64,000 nt of DNA from Strigamia acuminata (Eukaryota; Arthropoda; Chilopoda; Geophilomorpha; Linotaeniidae). Below are positions 12,801 through 21,374 of this stretch, one piece after another. Position 1 is the stretch's first letter. Each line of letters opens with the position of its first letter. A program made the translations under genes and the position numbers. The notes under the pieces were generated by a model. The model searched no databases and was not told where the DNA came from. It saw only the letters and a program-made list of their open reading frames with translations. The DNA lies in NCBI GenBank assembly GCA_949358305.1, contig OX442315.1, positions 24,082,427-24,146,426 on the forward strand. The letters are read 5' to 3'.

Positions 12801-15217
12801 TCTTTTCGGTGTTGTCTTCGATAACTCGCAAATGAAAACGAACAGGAATTAAAGATTTATTTTCTAAATCAATTAATTTCGTTGTTGGAAAGCCTGAAAA
12901 GTGAAAAATTGGAAAAATTCACAATTTTAAACATTTATATCATTATAGATAAAAAATATCCATACCCAACGCCACATGTCCTAAATTGATTTTGCGAGAT
13001 TCAAACGCGAGGGTCGGTCCAATACAAGACCCACTGCAAGAATTAAAAATTCTGTAGATTAGAGTTATCAGTAATTAAAAAAAAAAACCAAACTCACTTG
13101 ATTATTAATTTCAATGGAGCTCGGCTTTTTTCAATGTCAATCAGAAACTCTTCATAAAAATCACCCAACATAGGACATTGAATGGTAATATTTATAACAC
13201 GTGTTTTATCTTGCTTAATCACATCACTTTCAGGAGTAAATTTGAAATAACGTCCAAATAATGATTTGGATGGACGTAATTGAAACGATGCGGCAATTAA
13301 ACCTTCGTTTTTTAGTATCACCTATCACAAAATCAATTAATCTTCCTAACCAATTCTATTTTACTTTTTGTTGAATTACCTCATAATTCTTTTGAATCCC
13401 TACTAATATCTTGCCGACATCTAACTTGCTTGTGACAAAACGGACACTTGGCCCTTTGCCTTCACCGTATATTTTGACAGGCAATCGCACTTCTCTTCCT
13501 ACAACATCACAATACATAACCACTTCGTAATGCATATTATCCTCTGGTGCGAATATTATGTTGAAAATTTGGTCAGTTTTTTGCCACACTTCTCCGTCCT
13601 ATAAAAATAATTCGGAGTAAGTTTGGAATATTTCAATACTTAAAAGGCCAACCATGGGTTCAATCTGAATTACGCCTTGATTGCTGTCGTGGACGTCTAA
13701 ACTCATAGCCTATAAATTATTTTTTTTTTTAGAATAATTTTTTAACTGTCATAAGGTCAAAAATTTACTTCGTTATTTGTTGAACTCAAACTGCGCATCC
13801 TGTAAAAAAATATATATACCGTATATATTTTTAAATCAATGTTTTCTAAACCGAAACGTTCGAAATTAAACATTCGCCCGGTTTTTAAGCATAATTACTC
13901 TTCTTCCTCTCGAGTTGCGAATTTACTCCATTTGAATTGACACGAAATGTCGCTACTATTGATCAAGCTAAGTTGTCGGACTGATTTGAGTCCTATGTAA
14001 GTACTGTGTAGAGGAATCGTGTTTTTTCCTAGCCGTATGTTGATATTTTCGCTTGTTCCTTGTAATTGCAAATACACTCGCTCCCCTGAAGACACAATAA
14101 ATCGGAAAAATTAAAACTGTCGGGGTTTTAAAACAAACAAATAAATTAGTGCACCTGTTTCATAATGAATAAGCAGCTCGTCGTTGCTTTCACCTTCAAA
14201 TTGTGGATTGAATTCAACTTCAATTTGTAGTGTTCCATTAATAGGTATCACACATTGCTCGGGATTTACATTAAAGGATCTGAAAACAAGTTCTTATAAC
14301 ATTTAAAATTAGAATAAATTTCAACCAATTTTACTTCTTTTTTAATGTTGATAGTGTGAATCTACTAACTCTTTCTCCGATATTGCGCACTATGAGTGTC
14401 TTATTTAATAAATATTTCACAGGGCACGGTGGGAAAGTTATGCTATCAGGTAGATCAAGGTACGCTCGAGGTCCAATAGCAAACACAGGAATCACCAATA
14501 ATTTCCCATTTGCCGAACAATGAATTTCTGTGTAATAATCCTGCAAGGATACAACGATAAAGCATTCAAGAGTGTCTTAAGAAAATTCAAACTTACTTCA
14601 CAATTAAGCACTTCAAACTGAAGTTGGAAAATTAAACACATTCCTGGAGCTACTTTTTGACGATAATTTAGTGGACTTATTATTTTAAAACTTGCATTTT
14701 CTGGAGGCGCAACTGAAATACCGTGAGGTATCTACAAAATGTGCTCATTAAAATTATCACACTTAAGCTAAATTCAACACGAGCCATTTACGGTGTCATC
14801 ATTTCGAAAAGAAATAGGCCGAAGTTCTATAGAATTGATTTCTCGAGCTCTCAACACAATCACTGGAAGCGATGGCACAAATGGAAATGTTGAACGAACA
14901 GTTTTGGGCTAAAAATGATAATAATATTAAGTGAAAATTGTGATTATTTAATTTTTTTTTAAATTTTTTTTTTCAAAATTTTTACCATGTATATGTATCG
15001 CTCAATTTCATCACATTCCTTTTCCGATTTGATGTTTGCCCATAAAAGTCGAATGAAACCAAGGACTTCTTCCGGGCTCATCTTCATCTGGCATAATCTT
15101 AAATATTGCGATGGAGTCAACTATTTAAAAATAATTATTATGATTACAAACAATTTTTCAACACAGACAACGACTTACTTTGACAACGTCCCTCTGATAT
15201 TCACTCATTTTCTCCAT
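1..15217 (-). CDS. HYDIN: HYDIN-like central-apparatus protein, N-terminal half (gene continues past the left edge)
   Basis: HYDIN is a giant structural protein of the central pair apparatus of motile cilia and flagella, built from many ASH/MSP-type immunoglobulin-like domains with an adenylate-kinase-like insert. I rebuilt 52 exons by hand; apart from exon 25 every join keeps frame, giving about 2,657 codons against roughly 5,100 residues in human HYDIN. Family signs are the N-terminal TPSQYL box (15122-15092), ASH-type stretches such as [18 protein letters not shown] (10474-10421), the block before the kinase insert ([11 protein letters not shown], 4265-4233), the degenerate P-loop near residue 1845 (3254-3290) and the [13 protein letters not shown] stretch (about 1190-1150). 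The ATG at 15215-15217 is chosen because its 39-bp exon ends in a good donor (gtaagt) in phase 0 with the next exon; the frame is open further upstream, so the start is not certain. Introns are 44-110 bp except the 4 kb one at 6335-10347. Exon 25 carries an apparent one-base frameshift. Confidence 0.9.
2973..3016. repeat. AAAT microsatellite in a HYDIN intron
   Basis: Interrupted TAAA/AAAT repeats fill most of this short intron. Confidence 0.9.
3963..6334 (-). other. HYDIN: HYDIN exons 25-36: ASH domains leading into the kinase-like insert
   Basis: Exons: 6262-6334 (one base too long, see the frameshift entry), 6002-6211, 5794-5949, 5659-5742, 5535-5603, 5287-5411, 5076-5208, 4873-5013, 4615-4806, 4428-4550, 4132-4371, 3963-4065. 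The intron 4372-4427 starts with GC instead of GT (GAT|gcaagt), a recognised minor donor class. The last two exons carry the conserved HYDIN stretch before the kinase insert (PVLPNS, then [20 protein letters not shown] and RLLPNYDD...[12 protein letters not shown]), which anchors the family assignment. Confidence 0.86.
6278..6283 (-). pseudogene. HYDIN: One-base frameshift site in HYDIN exon 25 (G6 homopolymer on the coding strand)
   Basis: Exon 25 has a good acceptor (tttttcag before 6334) and donor (gtgttt after 6262) but is 73 nt long, while both neighbours meet in phase 0. With the run at 6278-6283 as six bases, every frame either stops or fails to join exon 26. With five bases the exon would be 72 nt and join both neighbours in frame. 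This is either a sequencing or assembly slip in a homopolymer, a real allele, or a sign that the gene is inactive; the rest of the gene is intact, so an error is most likely. Confidence 0.6.
6395..6970 (+). CDS. Unrecognised plus-strand ORF antisense within the large HYDIN intron
   Basis: A 192-codon frame runs 6395-6973 on the strand opposite HYDIN; it lacks an early ATG (first codon is TTG). It may be two exons: 6378-6541 ending at AAG|gtttgt and 6614-6970 starting after gcgcag and ending at the strong donor CCG|gtaagtat (6971). In that spliced reading an ATG at 6378 joins in frame. The second part is acidic then helical ([20 protein letters not shown], later [19 protein letters not shown]). 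I do not recognise the product. It neighbours retrotransposon debris, so a transposon-derived fragment is as likely as a host gene. Confidence 0.35.
6971..7642. other. Left part of the large HYDIN intron, no recognised gene
   Basis: This 670-bp stretch follows the donor of the antisense ORF and precedes the gypsy pol remnant. It has only short open frames (for example 7150-7347 minus and 7250-7588 plus), none recognisable. Its base composition resembles the adjoining retrotransposon sequence, so it is probably degraded element DNA, but I could not identify an integrase or LTR in it. Confidence 0.4.
7643..8130 (-). mobile_element. Ty3/gypsy retrotransposon remnant: end of reverse transcriptase and RNase H
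   Basis: The minus strand reads the RT thumb region ([20 protein letters not shown], then [19 protein letters not shown]) followed by the RNase H core with the diagnostic [37 protein letters not shown] and [11 protein letters not shown] motifs. The reading frame breaks: the RT part runs into a TGA (complement of 7974-7976) and RNase H continues in another frame; it decays again after about 7700. No protease, integrase or LTR is recognisable, so this is a dead, truncated copy. Its upstream end is cut exactly where the 12-bp satellite begins (8135). It lies in the same orientation as HYDIN, inside an intron. Confidence 0.85.
8135..9485. repeat. Tandem array of a 12-bp unit (GGGGAGCCTTCC), 112 full copies
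   Basis: Block 1 (8135-8710) has 48 units, then a 7-bp partial unit (8711-8717), then block 2 (8718-9485) with 64 units. All units are identical except the first and the last, which both end CTTCT instead of CTTCC. No unit contains a stop in any of the six frames, so long spurious ORFs (repeats of GEPS, GAFR, GSLP) appear; these are not genes. It lies in the large HYDIN intron. Exact copy number is unsafe in any assembly. Confidence 0.97.
9487..9860. repeat. Two diverged tandem copies of a unit of about 186 bp
   Basis: The stretch from 9487 (GGTCGCCGCTCG) is echoed at 9673 (GGTTGCTACTCG), and the similarity continues through a pyrimidine-rich part and the shared AATCCGTGGT (about 9580 and 9767), then TGGGGCACCAGATTC against TGTGGTGCCAACTTC. 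By eye the copies agree at roughly two thirds of positions. The first copy abuts the 12-bp array. This is probably old repeat DNA. Confidence 0.6.
9905..10255. repeat. Degenerate GCGC-rich repeats flanking a 33-bp inverted repeat
   Basis: Two related blocks, about 9908-9970 and 10155-10235, share the pattern GCGCTATTTG..., CCCCGCGC...ATTAGAGG and AGGCCTGC. Between them, 10046-10078 and 10084-10116 form an inverted repeat with 28 of 33 positions matching and a 5-bp spacer; all five differences are transitions. This looks like a fragment of a foldback or MITE-like element. No gene is seen. Confidence 0.6.
10348..15217 (-). other. HYDIN: HYDIN exons 1-24: N-terminal ASH-domain block
   Basis: Exons, from the 5' end: 15179-15217, 14986-15120, 14792-14908, 14597-14731, 14335-14540, 14155-14279, 13899-14085, 13769-13799, 13653-13709, 13380-13598, 13098-13321, 12966-13033, 12566-12893, 12318-12507, 12130-12246, 11913-12065, 11735-11848, 11544-11671, 11381-11480, 11228-11328, 11021-11171, 10792-10959, 10619-10747, 10348-10557. 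Together they encode about 1,144 residues with no stop and consistent phases. The repeated pattern of a beta-strand-rich segment with a conserved hydrophobic-N-x-S/T motif (LKNEGLI, LKNESDV, LINSSDI, LINLSPI) is what ASH/MSP domains look like. Splice signals are ordinary GT-AG with short polypyrimidine tracts; one intron (10748-10791) is only 44 bp. Confidence 0.88.
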
Positions 15218-15395
15218 CAGTCGTTGTGTTATTAGGGAATACAAAACGATGTTGTTCTTTTTTCTTGTAACATTGAACAATTGTTTGCCGAGAAAACTTA
15301 TTGTTATGGTATCACAATAGACCAATAATTTAATAATAAAATTACCATAAATATAAAAAAAATTGGCATCTTTTTTTCTGTTTGGTTTTTTTAAA

Positions 15396-15401
15396 ACTTT
15401 A
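15396..15401 (-). terminator. Probable polyadenylation signal of the C2H2/TM gene
   Basis: The complement reads AATAAA about 495 nt after the stop codon. No nearer exact AATAAA was seen on that strand. Confidence 0.45.
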
Positions 15402-15495
15402 TTTGACAAGGCATTACAAATGTACAAAAAAAACCTTATTTTCGTCTAAACTGTTGGAACAAACCTACTTCTGGTTCTCTAAGAGAAATTAAGCA

Positions 15496-15509
15496 GTAAC
15501 CATGGTAAC
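15496..15509. promoter_or_regulatory. X-box (RFX site) upstream of HYDIN
   Basis: GTAACCATGGTAAC matches the RFX X-box consensus GTNRCC-N(0-3)-RGYAAC in both halves and is nearly palindromic. It lies 279 bp upstream of the proposed HYDIN ATG. RFX factors switch on ciliary genes through such sites in many animals, so this fits a ciliary gene; binding is inferred. Confidence 0.6.
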
Positions 15510-15893
15510 CAGTAAGAGAAAAAGAGAAAAAGGGGAAAAAAAAGAAGATAAAAAAATGTCAGATCAGATCACAAGGCAAACCTCAAACACGGTCAAAATA
15601 TGTATACGAAAAAAAAATCTACCAATATGAAGAGCAAGTGAAAATGTGTAAGCTAATATAAAAGAGTAAAATATCGTTCAGTTTGATGTACTGTACTCAA
15701 CAAGGCAACGAGAAGAATATAATTGAGATCATTAAAAACAAATGCAATGGCTACGACGACGGACGGGTAAAAAAGATTGTCTGCTCAAGAGTTAGGAAAG
15801 CGATACCGAATCGTATATTCGGCATCTAATCGCACCCGTTGACGGGGTCGATGTGAGGCGATAAGTCAATTTAATTCGAAGAAAGGGGATGTT

Positions 15894-17537
15894 TCATCGC
15901 TCCATCATCCGATGACGAAGTTCGCACTTGTGGTTATATTGAACACACACTAGATGTTCCGTGTACACGTGATTAGGCAAAACAGCGTCGCCGTAGTCTT
16001 CCTTGCCGTAATAATCACTCGAACTAAAAATAAAAATTAGACGTAAACAAAAAAAAACGGAAAAAAAGTGGAAAAAAAGAAGAAAAAAGTATAATGAGCA
16101 GATAATTTCTTATTACTCACTCAAACATTACCCACACGACGTAGTAGCAAAAACACATGCCAGTGACAAGAAGGCAAAGAAACAAGACGGCTAATGCAAC
16201 CGGAAACTGCCGAATCTAAAGTGAAAATTCTATTAAACACACACAACATTATTCCATTTTTATCTCACTTCCGTTAGAGGATTTTCCCAATATTTTTCAC
16301 ATGTCAGGTATGAGCACACAGCTTTATTCAAGTCCTCTACAAGTAAATTGTAACGATAACAACATTTCCAAATGTCAACAAATTGAATTCACCTTCAATT
16401 TCTTTAAAATCCTTGAGTGACAAATTGAGCAAAAGTCCACTAATGCAATCACGAATTACAACCTACCAAAAGAGAAAGAAACAATTGTGTTTAGACAACA
16501 TTTGGCACAAATAAACCCAAATTTACCTGGCATTTATTCCTAAGTTCTCGCAGTTTTTTTTCTTGACATCTCTCGGTCCAACCCGCCTGCTTCAAATTCG
16601 CCTTAACGTTCGGCATAACGGGAAGCTGAGCCACAGCACTCAACGTTTCCGTCGACTTGACCGCCACTGACATGGCAATACCGTGTTTGGTAATGAGAAC
16701 TTCGCATCGCATGATGTCGCAGTACCTGGCCAAACACACGGCATCGCTTCTCTACCAAACAGTTTCATTTTAATTGAAGCAGCAACACAAATTATTTTTA
16801 AAAAAAATTAAAATTTACCATATTTAAAACGTTAAAATGTCTGGAATCAAAATGTCTATCAAGATATGCTTCTGAATAAAAGGATTTTCCACATAATCCA
16901 CATCGCCAATTGGCCGGACCTTCCTCCAATTTTTGACTTTCTTGTATGCCGTAAACATCTCTCTGTGGCGCTAGAGGACATGTTTCAGGTAAATTTGCTC
17001 TGTATCTTTCTAAGACGGGCAAAAATTTCTAAACATGAAAAAAAAAATTTAATTAATTTTCTTCAAATTAATAATCAAATATTACAGTGCTGCTACCAAC
17101 CTTTTGTACTACTCTGCGAACGCAGTTTGATTTATCCCTAGGGCAGTTTAAGTGTGTATTTGATGGTACACGCCACTGTATCAATGACAGTAGAATCAGA
17201 ACCGTAATCTGCAATAATAGGTTTCTTTTTTTTAAATTTTATTATCTCCTATCAACTTTAGAATGCTGGGTAGACGATCATTTTGATAAAGTGAAGAGAT
17301 GGGCTTCTCCGTATGATTGAAGTGACGTGCAGAGCGGCCTATCCTCTGTACGCTCTCATTAGTGCAACAATTAATTAAAGTGGGGAGACAGTAAAAAGGA
17401 ATAAAATGTGATAGAGTAAAAAGTGCAGCGTGAAAATGACCACAGCACTTGCAGCTATTTTCATTAAATTTACAAATAATGTGACTTTTTTATCCTTTCC
17501 TACTACTCACCTTGGTTCTTACAATTTTCGTAGGCAT
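15894..17537 (-). CDS. Single-pass membrane protein with one C2H2-type zinc finger (310 aa), function unknown
   Basis: Eight exons join in phase: 17511-17537, 17101-17208, 16819-17028, 16527-16751, 16393-16462, 16269-16336, 16121-16215, 15894-16023 (stop at 15894-15896). The 9-codon first exon (MPTKIVRTK) is chosen because it is the only upstream ATG that joins exon 2 in frame through a consensus donor (AAG|gtgagt). Residues 10-20 (ITVLILLSLIQ) look like a signal peptide. Residues 88-109 form C-x2-C-x12-H-x4-H (NWRCGLCGKSF...HFDSRH). A second Cys-rich stretch follows (AVCLARYCDIMRCEVL), then residues 240-263 are a transmembrane helix (FPVALAVLFLCLLVTGMC...), leaving a 47-residue tail with several Cys and His. 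The topology places the finger in the lumen or outside the cell, unlike a DNA-binding finger. I have an impression of similar arthropod proteins but cannot name one. Confidence 0.85.
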
Positions 17538-18871
17538 TCAAAAATGGTTTTATGTAAAATTTACTCATTACTACAGCTATTTTTCCTGTAATATTTTTCG
17601 TAGTAATCAAAAACCGCCATTTTGAAGCCTTGTAGCGTCAATCGAAAACCGTCTGAAAGCAGAACAGCTTCATTGTGGATTTAATATCCAGACCTGACAA
17701 AGTGAGCATTCATTGACGGAACGTATATTTCCTTTTATTGCTTTTAAGTTTCTATCAAATAAAAATAAACAAATTTGAAATTCGAAAAATTTCTCTCATT
17801 TGTTCTAATATAAAATCGATTAAAAATATTTATAAAAATATGGGTTTGAGGTTTGAAAATAAATGTTTAGCTTTCAGATTTTTCTTTAGTTAAATTATTT
17901 TAATAATAATAATAATAAAAAAAATATTTTATACTTTTATTGATGCGAAAACTAAATTAATTTAAGAATTTACGACAAGGAATAAAAATAAAAGATCAAA
18001 TAAAGATCAATGAAAAGATCTCTGAATTGTGTCACTTGAATTATTAGTCAATAAAAGAATAAATTTTAAGGATCAAAACACTATTCACATTAACTCATAT
18101 TAACACATTAAAATTTTATTAAACCCTTTGCACAATTGTTTGCAAATATTTCCTTAACTATGTAAGCCTAATTTCAATAAAGATTTATTAATGACAACTT
18201 AACACTAAAATTTTTCTATATACTTGCGTCTTTCCGCGTTCAAACGGCCGCAGCTTCCATGTTGTAATGATCATTTAGTCATGTCGGAAGAAATAAAGCA
18301 AGAGCTACATAGCGGAGTCGCCCTTTCTCTATCCAAGCACGCCGATCGATGGTTTGATGTCATCAAAGCCGTTGCTCAGCAACACAAGTTCGTCCATGGC
18401 GGCTAAAAGAAACTTGTTATCAATTAATTGGAATGGTAAAAAATTTTAAAAAAAATTGTAAAATGACTGCAAAGTACCGCGAATAAATATAAATTAATTA
18501 TTTTTAGAACATTTCATTACTCGCTGCATTTGAAAGAAGAGTTCATCACAATAGAGCAAAAGTTATGACAACCGTCGTGCTCGTGCTCCGAGACCTTAAA
18601 TTTAAAACGGTAAACATCTTTGAAAAAAGGAAAAAAAAGAAGAAAGAAAAAACTCATCGTAATGGAAAAATTAATCATCGATCTGCCCCTGATTAAAAAA
18701 AAATTGTAAATAACATTGAGAAAACATTGTTATTATCTACATTCCAGATCTGATGTCGTAAGAATGAAAAACAAATTAAATTTATACAGTAAAAGTAAAA
18801 ATAAATATTGAAGTGATAAGTTAGTAGACGAATATTCAGTAGAAATGTCTGACGTTGGAATCGATCGAGAC
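17538..18871. other. AT-rich upstream region of the C2H2/TM gene
   Basis: Mostly AT-rich (17550-18230). An AAAATGGCGG motif on the minus strand (complement of 17612-17621) lies about 75 bp upstream of the start codon. On the plus strand, 18281-18406 encodes a 41-residue ATG ORF (MSEEIKQELHSG...), and 18508-18609 looks like an exon bounded by tttttag and ACG|gtaaac, but I found no in-frame join between them. An X-box-like dyad GTTGCTCAGCAAC lies at 18371-18383. No gene is claimed. Confidence 0.4.
18281..18406 (+). CDS. Small plus-strand ORF (41 aa), doubtful
   Basis: ATG to TAA, starting MSEEIKQELHSGVALSLSKH and ending with KFVHGG. It has ordinary codon use and no similarity I recognise. It may be an upstream ORF, or it may be chance. 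Confidence 0.2.
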   Translation: MSEEIKQELHSGVALSLSKHADRWFDVIKAVAQQHKFVHGG

Positions 18872-19662
18872 CTAATCGTGTAGTAGTAAATCACCGTCCT
18901 CATCGAGTGTGTCAAAAAGCATCCCTTCAGAGGCAGCATCATTGCAATAACTTTGAAGCAAATACTGATAAATAAATTACAAATTTGAAAAATGAAATTA
19001 ATGTCCTAATGATTTAAAGAAATTCTTGCCAACTGCTAAAAAGTTCGCAAAGTATCAAAAATGACGAAGTTAAGTCTGTTAAACTTAGTACTTTTTTGTT
19101 ATAACTTTGTTGCCAGAATTCAATCACATGTGAAAACTAAATGCAAGACAGAGAATTGATTATTTTATAGTTAGAAAAACTTGTGTTTTTGGTGATTTGA
19201 TAAACATTTAAGCAAAAACCTCACTTAATATCGTCCGTAAATCAAATAATTCTTGTAGTAGTTGATTACAGCCGATGAAATGTCACGAGTAATGGTAAAA
19301 AGAATTACCGTCTAGTAGATGACATTCAGTTATTCATAGACACGTTCGAGTTTTATTACAAGAACAAACGAATTCATTGTACTTTGCTTTCACTCAAGCG
19401 TATCAAAATGATTCACTCATGTCTCATGAACCTCGTTGGCTACCAACAGTCCTCATTTCCAAGTCACACATAGCACACATGTAAGTTGCTCCATCTGTTC
19501 TTAACATTCGTAAAGAAATAAAACAGAGCCCTTTGCTAGTGAGCGGGAAGGAAAGGGCTATACTTACTTCACAGACGGTTGATTAACGCGTTTGTGGCGT
19601 TGTTGAGACGACGAGTCGTTTTTAGGAGTCGTAGTCGAAAAGGGGGCAAAAGAAATTGTCAT
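18872..19662 (-). CDS. Proposed four-exon small gene (95 aa) with a CxxC motif, unknown function
   Basis: Proposed exons: 19568-19662, 19432-19499, 19220-19251, 18872-18964 (TAG at 18872-18874). Exon 1 begins at an ATG with A at -3 and reads MTISFAPFSTTTPKND..., ending in the consensus donor gtaagtat in phase 2. Exon 2 continues in that phase (TDGATYMCAMCDLEMRTVGS) and ends at a weak donor (GAG|gttcat). Exon 3 (ELFDLRTILSE) is tiny with a weak donor (gttttt). Exon 4 (YLLQSYCNDAASEGMLFDTL, then DEDGDLLLHD) is acidic. All four phases agree, which is unlikely by chance, but exons 2-4 have poor donors; an alternative is that the protein ends at the TGA after exon 2 (19426-19428). The N-terminus is Ser/Thr/Gln-rich and basic, the middle has C-x2-C, the end is acidic. 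I do not recognise the family. Confidence 0.42.
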
Positions 19663-21374
19663 TCTTGTAAAGCTGTTTGAGCGCTAAAAGCATTCATAAA
19701 TTTATTAGCAGATCTGACTGCCCCAAGAAAGCGTTTTTGGTGGATTAGAAAAATAAAATATAAAATAAAGACGCAAGCGAGCGAAGGGAAGGATTTAGGA
19801 AAAGTGTCGGGCGAAAACAGCAGCAGCAGCAGCGTGTCGTGCTGTATGAATGATGGCGGGATTAGCAAATATGGCCTAGTTATGATTTACTCCTCTCGCT
19901 CATGCTAAATAATCGGCGCTATAAAGATGACATATTTAAATCCCGTTCACTTTTTCCCTTTTCAGAATCAACAATAGCAAATATAACTGCAATAACGACT
20001 TCGATAAAGTCGTGCACCCTGCACCCAACACCCTGCACCGTACCCTCATCTACCCTAGCCCTACCCTACTCTATTCGGCGGTCTCGGTCTCGGTCGATGG
20101 TCACCGCTCACCGGTCAAGTGGACGAGTCCGAAGGCGGCGAGGCGACGACTCGTTGACCCTTGCATAACATCATATCTATAACAATGTAACTTGTTTTTG
20201 TGTTTGCTGATAAAGCGTTATTCTTTGGATTCGCTAAATCTGGTCGTTTCTCGTGACAGAGTGGTTTATTGATATGGGATGATTGTGTTGGTGGCGTATT
20301 AGGCCTAATGTGAAGTGCGTGACACTGCAGTAAATCTGCATTAATCGCCACCCGCCGCTCTCGTCGAGACGCCGACTCCTCGCTCATCACGCCTGCCATC
20401 AAAGGATTATGAATATTGAAATGGAGAAGATTGAAATTAATGCCTAATGGCGAGCGCCAGCAATGCGCGTGACACGGCTGCGTCGTCGCCATGACGACCA
20501 GAGGCGGAGATGCTAGGCAAAGTGGGGGGAGGAAGGAGGTGGTATCGGAAGAAGCAGCTGCTAGCGCCATCTTAGGTCCAGCTGAGCTGTCCATCATGCA
20601 AGGCGCCTCATTAAGCAGACACGTCTTTCACTCTGCTGGCAGCTTTCATTTTGTTCTCGAATTCTTGAAGGCGCCAATAAAAGAAACTGCACCGCCACGG
20701 GCAGAATTAAAAGACGCACGAGCAACAAATTCCAGCTGCAAGAAGCTACAACTAATTGAAAATTCTCGCCCTCGCCACACGCCCCGTGTGGACGCTGGAT
20801 CTCATTACGAGTTTGTTAAGCCGGCGTTAGCAAACCCCATAAACAAATCCCAATAATTCCTTTTGGAAAGGAAAACTTAAAATAAAAATAAAAAATAAAA
20901 AAAATATACAGAGAGGAAAGAATAAAAGAAAGAAGGAAAAGAATAAAAGAAAAAAGGAAAAGAAAAAGAACGCAAAGCGGGTGCCTGCTATTTATGTTAA
21001 TCCGAGTGGAAATTGGCTAAGAAGCACCGAGAATGGATGCATTGTTTTATTACTGCTTAATGGGCGAGTTTTTCCCGCGCAAACTTTGCCTAATGGCTGT
21101 TGTTGGTGCGTGGCGAAATGAAATGAAAACTGTTTATATTTGTTTGGGAAAATCTAAGAAATGAAAAGCGTTTAAAAATGAAACTCGGCACACAAATAAA
21201 TAAAAAGTACACGCTCCAAGTCTTCAAGGCGTCATTTTTTCTTTTTCTTTTTTTATATCAACTTTCATTTCGATGGCGAAAAATATTCTTTTCACAGCTT
21301 CAAAATACAGTAAGAAATAAAAATCCATGTGTAATTGCTAAATAAAGGACTGTCTACATCTCAAAGTCAAGAAG
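19663..21374. other. Spacer between METTL9 and the proposed small gene
   Basis: It contains a CAG run (about 19816-19832), two long frames with no recognised product (19902-20168 plus; 20115-20597 minus, 160 codons with a true ATG), and A-rich microsatellite at 20878-20970. The METTL9 polyadenylation signal lies at 21056-21061. The 20115-20597 frame is partly GC-rich and shows no domain I know; I do not call it a gene. Confidence 0.45.
21056..21061 (-). terminator. METTL9: Probable polyadenylation signal of METTL9
   Basis: The complement reads AATAAA about 315 nt after the METTL9 stop; no nearer AATAAA was seen on the minus strand. Confidence 0.45.

Larger units (their letters stand above)
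15218..15893 (-). other. Spacer between HYDIN and the C2H2/TM gene: 3' UTR plus HYDIN 5' region
   Basis: It follows the stop codon of the upstream gene (15894-15896). A minus-strand AATAAA (complement of 15396-15401) is the likely polyadenylation signal, which would give a 3' UTR of about 500 nt that covers the HYDIN X-box. No coding potential is seen. A plus-strand TATAAAAG at 15657 followed by TTCAGTT at 15678 resembles a core promoter but the spacing (23 bp) is short. Confidence 0.5.

Noticed and set aside
15657-15683. Plus-strand TATA plus initiator-like TTCAGTT
   Set aside because: Spacing is 23 bp instead of about 30 and there is no plus-strand gene downstream.
20115-20597. 160-codon minus-strand ATG frame between METTL9 and the small gene
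   Set aside because: No domain, no splice context and an uneven composition; likely chance in a stop-poor stretch.
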